Shown piece by piece: positions 5,841-9,392 of a stretch of DNA of 9,392 bases. The notes below the pieces were generated by a model. That model ran no database searches. It was not told where the DNA came from and was given only the letters and a program-made list of their open reading frames with translations. Source of the stretch: W1P20-047 sp051878795 (GTDB lineage: Bacteria; Actinomycetota; Coriobacteriia; Coriobacteriales; Eggerthellaceae); NCBI GenBank assembly GCA_051878795.1, contig JBJEKU010000073.1:1-9392 (forward strand), in the 5' to 3' direction. The position numbers and the translations under genes are program-made. How positions within the stretch are numbered: the first letter of the stretch is position 1; each line of letters starts with the position of its first letter.

Positions 5841-6782
5841 ATGATCTTCTGCCCGAAATGCGGCGCCGTGCTCGATGAGGACGACCGTTTCTGCACCGAA
5901 TGCGGCATGGCTATCAGCTACCGCGCGCAAGACGGTCGGGATACCGGCGATTGCGATGAGACCCGCTTCGTCGCAGGCGAAACCACCTTGAACTTCGGTC
6001 AAAACCCCACCGATCAGGGCAATCGGGTAGGACAGGACCCCTGGAACAATCTCTCGGGCACGCAGGGCAACGCCGCATCCTTTTCGCCCAACACTCCCCT
6101 GGGCTTCCAAGGGGCTTCCGGCACCGATTCCGGCCAAGAATATAGAACCGACACCGTCTATGCCCCATTCGGCAATCCGAACAGGAATATGAATCAGTAC
6201 CAAACCCCCGCACCGGCCCCTGAGAAGAGCAAGAGCACCATCGTCATCGCAGTGGCCATCGCGGCGGTTGTCCTGGCAGCAGGATTGGCGGCCTTCTTCC
6301 TTCTTGGGAATAACCATAGCTCAGGCGGAGCCGACAACCCCTCGCCTTCCCCCCAGAAAGAAACGACAGAAAATGAAAAAACCGAGCCAGAGCCGGAGCC
6401 CGAACCAGAACCCGCCGTCGACGAGAATGTAAAGCATCTCACCGTCGTTGGAGCGGACGGCACCACCCAATCGGCGGATATCCACTGCCAGGAAGGCACC
6501 GACCGCGTGCTCCCCGAAGGCAACACGCGATACTATTCTGCAGACGAACTGGAATCGCTGAGCGACGCCGAGCGCTGCATTGCCTGGAATGAGATCATCG
6601 CGTCTTCGAATGGATACTGTTTCAAGAACAGCGGCCTTCGCGAATACTTCAACAGCTGCAGTTGGTATCACCCGGTTTCCGGGGCAAGCCCTGCAGGCAA
6701 TCTTTCCGATGCGGGGAAACATAATGTCCAGCTGCTGAAAAGCATGACGAACGGCTGGTGGCTCGACCTTGCAACCTACTAA
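5841..6782 (+). CDS. Zinc-ribbon membrane protein with C-terminal YARHG-like domain
   Basis: A 313-residue single-pass membrane protein. An N-terminal zinc ribbon (zinc_ribbon_2 type) has CPKC (4-7) and CTEC (18-21). The Asn/Gly/Gln/Thr-rich linker (about 25-130) contains DETRFVAGETTLNF (39-52), which resembles phospho-threonine segments of FHA ligands. One hydrophobic helix (133-155) is followed by a Ser/Pro/Lys stretch and a perfect (Glu-Pro)5 repeat (182-191). The C-terminal region (about 229-279) matches the YARHG pattern: SADEL, a WNEIIASSNGYCF core where family members usually have RNEIYARHGYxF, then LREYFNSCSWYHP. The expected topology is zinc ribbon inside and YARHG domain outside. 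YARHG domains are found in exported or envelope proteins of uncertain function, and the molecular role here is not known. The gene is divergent from the beta-lactamase-like gene and 180 bp upstream of the double-FHA ABC transporter, with which it shares promoter motifs. Confidence 0.85.
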   Translation: MIFCPKCGAVLDEDDRFCTECGMAISYRAQDGRDTGDCDETRFVAGETTLNFGQNPTDQGNRVGQDPWNNLSGTQGNAASFSPNTPLGFQGASGTDSGQEYRTDTVYAPFGNPNRNMNQYQTPAPAPEKSKSTIVIAVAIAAVVLAAGLAAFFLLGNNHSSGGADNPSPSPQKETTENEKTEPEPEPEPEPAVDENVKHLTVVGADGTTQSADIHCQEGTDRVLPEGNTRYYSADELESLSDAERCIAWNEIIASSNGYCFKNSGLREYFNSCSWYHPVSGASPAGNLSDAGKHNVQLLKSMTNGWWLDLATY

Positions 6783-6869
6783 CTAGTATTCCGCACAGTG
6801 CACCCGAATAGGCCGTTTTCGAGAATCCGTCCGGGGAATCGGGCGAATTCTTCCGCAACTAGCGCATTG

Positions 6870-6881
6870 GAAACACGTTTC
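6870..6881. promoter_or_regulatory. Perfect dyad GAAACACGTTTC upstream of the ABC transporter gene
   Basis: A perfect inverted repeat of 5-bp arms around 2 bp (GAAAC-AC-GTTTC), 34 bp ahead of the TATGAT box. A copy with one change lies at 5772-5783, 12 bp ahead of the other gene's -10 box. The offset between the two arrangements is 22 bp, about two helical turns, so the face of the helix would be kept. It is a candidate site for a shared regulator. Confidence 0.42.
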
Positions 6882-6886
6882 ACCTG

Positions 6887-6903
6887 ATGAGACCCCTTCT
6901 CAT
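6887..6903. promoter_or_regulatory. Small inverted repeat in the 180-bp spacer
   Basis: ATGAGA (6887-6892) and TCTCAT (6898-6903) form a 6-bp dyad around CCCCT. It sits between the GAAACACGTTTC dyad and the -10 box. With no T tract and weak pairing it is more likely an operator half or a chance dyad than a terminator. Confidence 0.25.
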
Positions 6904-6915
6904 GCTCTCGTGGGC

Positions 6916-6921
6916 TATGAT
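6916..6921 (+). promoter_or_regulatory. Candidate -10 element (TATGAT) for the ABC transporter gene
   Basis: TATGAT matches the -10 consensus at five of six bases, 41 bp before the start at 6963, and is embedded in GGCTATGATGGTC, like the -10 region of the preceding gene. A consensus -35 is not seen at the usual distance. Confidence 0.4.
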
Positions 6922-6962
6922 GGTCAACGCAAGCAACACCTAAGGAACGCGAAGAAGGCAGT

Positions 6963-9377
6963 ATGGAAACCCGCTATGCGCAAGCTGGACCAACCGCAGG
7001 CAACCCCACACAGAATCCCAATACGTTTTTGATACTCACCGTCTTCGACGGCAACAACAGGGTATCGGAAATCAATTTATGCAATCTTGGGAAAACCCGT
7101 CTCACCTTCGGACGCAGCCCGGAAAACGACATCGTGCTCCCCTCGGAAAACCGAGTGGTCTCCCGTTCCCATGGAACCCTGGAATACACACCCCAAACCG
7201 GCTGGATCATCCGAGACAGCGGTTCGAAGAACGGCCTGAAGAAAAACGGCGCACGTGTGGGCTCGGCGCAGCTTGTCGCAGGCGACATCATCTCGATCGG
7301 CCGTTTGAATAGCCCCGACGATTGCGTGGTCTTGGCATTCGGACCCGAAGGCATGCGCTGGAACAACGTCTCGCTTGCGGGAAAAAACACCTTCACCATC
7401 GGTCGCAGTCCGGAAAATGACCTGGTATTGCCGTCATCCATCGTTTCGAGCAAACACGCGACGATCCTCCGATCACCCTCGGACGGAAGTTTTGCCATCC
7501 AGGATATGAACAGCTACAACGGCACCTTCGTCATGGGTCGCCGAGTCGAGGGATGCCAGCAAATCAAACCAGCAGACTTCATCTCCATAGCGCTCACCAC
7601 CCTGGTATTCACAGGTGCTTCGCTGCTTTACACAACCGAATCCCGCGGAGTCGACGTGCTTGCGCAGAATCTGGTCCAAATCAGGAACAACCACGGCAAA
7701 AAGCGCGTTACCACCGATCACGTATCGCTCCATATCGGACGCGGGGAATTCGTGGCAATCGTAGGCGGATCGGGATCGGGCAAATCAACCCTGCTCAACG
7801 AGCTTAATGGTAGCGACAAAGCTGTAGAGGGATCGGTGTTCCTCGATGGAATCGACCTGTACGCAAACTACGAATCGCTGAAAAACGCCATCGGATACGT
7901 TCCCCAGCAGGATATCGTCTACGATAATCTCACGCTCCACGATATGCTCAGCTACGCTGCCGAACTGCGAATGCCGCCAGACACCACAAAACCCGAACGC
8001 GAAAAGCGCGTCGACGAGGTGATCGACCTGCTGGAGCTCTCTGGGGAAAAAAGCAACTATATCGGCAGGCTTTCCGGAGGACAGAAGAAACGCGCGTCCA
8101 TTGCTGTCGAATTGCTTGCCGACCCAAGATTGCTGTTCTTGGACGAGCCCACTTCCGGCCTCGATCCTGGAATCGAGCGCGACCTCATGCATAAGCTGGC
8201 CGCAATGGCGAAAGACGGCCGCACCATCATCTTGGTGACCCATACCACGTTGAATCTGCATCTCTGCGATCAGGTCGTGTTCCTAGGCGCAGGCGGAAAG
8301 CTGTGCTACGCAGGATCGCCTGCAGACACCCTCGCCTTCTTCGGAGTCGACGACTTCGTATCCATCTACAACGAGGTAACCCGCAATCCCGACGCTTGGG
8401 CGCAGCGCTTCGCCAACACCCGCCCTCAAGAATCGCCCCAGCTCAATTTCCCCGAAGACAGGATTTCCCCTCGAAGGAACATCTCGTTCGGACGCCAGCT
8501 TTCCACGCTCTCCCGTCGTTACGCAAAGCTGGTGATAAACGACCGCCAACGCCTTCTGCTGCTGATTTTGCAAGCGCCGATTCTGGCGGCACTCATCTGC
8601 CTCGTCGCCGGTAACGACTGCTTCGAAGTCTGCGAGAAGACGAAATCCTGCCTGTTCGCGCTTTCCTGCGCCGCATTCTGGGTCGGGATCCTGAACTCGA
8701 TCCAAGAAATCTGCAAAGAGCGGGACATCCTCACGCGCGAATATGCGGGCGGCCTGAAGATATCCGCCTATATCACATCGAAGGTGCTGGTGCTCGGGGT
8801 GCTCTGCGTAATACAAGCGGCACTGCTCACGGGCGTGTTCTGCGCCATGAAGGGCCTTCCCCCTGCCGATCCCCTGTTCGTCAACAGCGGGCTCGAGCTG
8901 TTCATCACCATGGTTCTGCTCACGCTTTCCGCGATGTGCTTGGGCTTGTGGGTTTCCGCGCTGTTCAATAATCCCGACCGCGCCATCGCAATGGCTCCGA
9001 TCCTGATCATGCCGCAGGTGCTGTTCTCCGGCCTCATCTTCGAACTCAAAGGTGCGGCCCATACCATCTCGAACTTCGTGAACTGCCGTTGGGGAATGGA
9101 GGCATTCGGTGCAACAGCCGACCTCAACTCGCTCGATCTGAAGATCTACGGCGAGGAAGTAACCATCCCCGCAAGCACCCAGGATGTGAATGGGATGGAA
9201 GTCGAAATCGAAGAGCAAACACGCGAAATCGACGCAGAGATGTTCAAGCACGAACCCGACAGCGCCTACCAGCACGCACTCTCCCATCTGCTCATGGATT
9301 GGTCGGTGCTTGCGGTCTTCTGCGTGGTATGCGTGCTTCTGAGCGGAATCACCCTGAAGCACACGCTGCGTAAATAG
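6963..9377 (+). CDS. FHA-FHA-ABC-ABC2 half-transporter, Rv1747-like exporter
   Basis: An 804-residue membrane exporter subunit in which two phosphothreonine-recognising FHA domains are fused to an ABCG-type half-transporter. FHA1 (about 43-110) has GR (50-51), SRSH (67-70) and NG (90-91). FHA2 (about 143-210) has GR (147-148), SSKH (162-165) and NG (186-187). Both keep the residues expected to bind phosphothreonine. The ATPase domain (about 235-465) has Walker A GGSGSGKST (268-276), Q-loop VPQQD (313-317), signature LSGGQ (370-374), Walker B LLFLDEP (390-396) and switch His427. A type-2 ABC membrane domain follows with about six helices (530-549, 562-580, 600-628, 644-667, 673-695, 778-798). 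It carries the ABCG-type ERDxxxREYAGG segment (586-597) and a long acidic loop (about 697-777) before the last helix. Mycobacterial Rv1747 has the same domain order and is phosphorylated by PknF. The substrate is unknown; a half-transporter must dimerise. GAAGG (6954-6958) precedes the ATG by 4 bp. Confidence 0.93.
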   Translation: METRYAQAGPTAGNPTQNPNTFLILTVFDGNNRVSEINLCNLGKTRLTFGRSPENDIVLPSENRVVSRSHGTLEYTPQTGWIIRDSGSKNGLKKNGARVGSAQLVAGDIISIGRLNSPDDCVVLAFGPEGMRWNNVSLAGKNTFTIGRSPENDLVLPSSIVSSKHATILRSPSDGSFAIQDMNSYNGTFVMGRRVEGCQQIKPADFISIALTTLVFTGASLLYTTESRGVDVLAQNLVQIRNNHGKKRVTTDHVSLHIGRGEFVAIVGGSGSGKSTLLNELNGSDKAVEGSVFLDGIDLYANYESLKNAIGYVPQQDIVYDNLTLHDMLSYAAELRMPPDTTKPEREKRVDEVIDLLELSGEKSNYIGRLSGGQKKRASIAVELLADPRLLFLDEPTSGLDPGIERDLMHKLAAMAKDGRTIILVTHTTLNLHLCDQVVFLGAGGKLCYAGSPADTLAFFGVDDFVSIYNEVTRNPDAWAQRFANTRPQESPQLNFPEDRISPRRNISFGRQLSTLSRRYAKLVINDRQRLLLLILQAPILAALICLVAGNDCFEVCEKTKSCLFALSCAAFWVGILNSIQEICKERDILTREYAGGLKISAYITSKVLVLGVLCVIQAALLTGVFCAMKGLPPADPLFVNSGLELFITMVLLTLSAMCLGLWVSALFNNPDRAIAMAPILIMPQVLFSGLIFELKGAAHTISNFVNCRWGMEAFGATADLNSLDLKIYGEEVTIPASTQDVNGMEVEIEEQTREIDAEMFKHEPDSAYQHALSHLLMDWSVLAVFCVVCVLLSGITLKHTLRK

Positions 9378-9392
9378 CCCCCATCATCGGCG

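Noticed and set aside
6384..6413. The repeated GAGCCN/GAACCN bases as a DNA repeat element or CRISPR-like array
   Set aside because: They simply encode a (Glu-Pro)5 tract just outside the membrane helix; there are no spacers or flanking repeats.
6887..6903. Terminator of the zinc-ribbon gene
   Set aside because: Only a 6-bp stem with no T run, and it lies about 100 bp after the stop, next to the candidate promoter of the following gene.
8283..9362. A 359-codon open frame on the minus strand opposite the ABC transporter membrane domain
   Set aside because: Antisense shadow of a clear ABC2 membrane domain; the product is low-complexity His/Gln/Glu-rich with no domain pattern.

Overview
The window is about 9.4 kb of GC-rich DNA from an anaerobic bacterium. 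Gene content (ferredoxin-linked 2-oxoacid oxidoreductase, AMP-forming acyl-CoA ligase, double-FHA ABC exporter, zinc-ribbon/YARHG membrane protein, beta-lactamase-fold lipoprotein) and the C-ending codon preference fit an anaerobic actinobacterium of the Coriobacteriia, perhaps Eggerthellaceae. That placement is inference; no rRNA or other phylogenetic marker is present.

Region 1 (positions 1-4440, + strand) is a tightly packed metabolic operon. It holds the C-terminal part of an AMP-forming acyl-CoA synthetase (its start lies outside the window), a MinD/ParA-like P-loop ATPase, and the four separate subunits of a 2-oxoacid:ferredoxin oxidoreductase in the order delta (2x[4Fe-4S] ferredoxin), alpha (VorB type), beta (TPP subunit) and gamma. 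Gaps are at most 29 bp and two junctions are nearly overlapping, so one transcript with translational coupling is likely. Together the genes interconvert a carboxylic acid, its acyl-CoA and the 2-oxoacid one carbon longer, with ferredoxin as electron carrier. The operon could run oxidatively (amino-acid fermentation) or reductively (acid activation followed by carboxylation).

Region 2 (4441-4601) is a convergent intergenic segment with two hairpins. One is a very GC-rich stem of 13 bp plus 4 bp. They probably insulate the operon from the minus-strand gene that follows.

Region 3 (4602-5591, - strand) encodes a lipoprotein with a class A beta-lactamase-like serine hydrolase domain. The SxxK, SDN and KTG motifs are present, but no recognisable Glu166 motif is.

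Region 4 (5592-9392, + strand) opens with a 249-bp divergent promoter region. It continues with a single-pass membrane protein (zinc ribbon, Thr-containing linker, transmembrane helix, Glu-Pro repeat, divergent YARHG domain), then a 180-bp spacer, then an 804-residue FHA-FHA-ABC-ABC2 half-transporter with the architecture of mycobacterial Rv1747. The regions upstream of the two genes share a 12-bp dyad (GAAACACGTTTC, and a copy with one change) and a similar -10 region, which suggests co-regulation. A Thr-containing segment in the membrane protein's cytoplasmic part resembles phospho-threonine sites of FHA partners. I therefore propose that the two proteins form a phosphorylation-controlled export or envelope system; this is a hypothesis. 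No kinase or phosphatase gene is visible in the window.

No stretch over 300 bases lacks a gene. I saw no tRNA, rRNA, CRISPR array, insertion sequence or attachment site.
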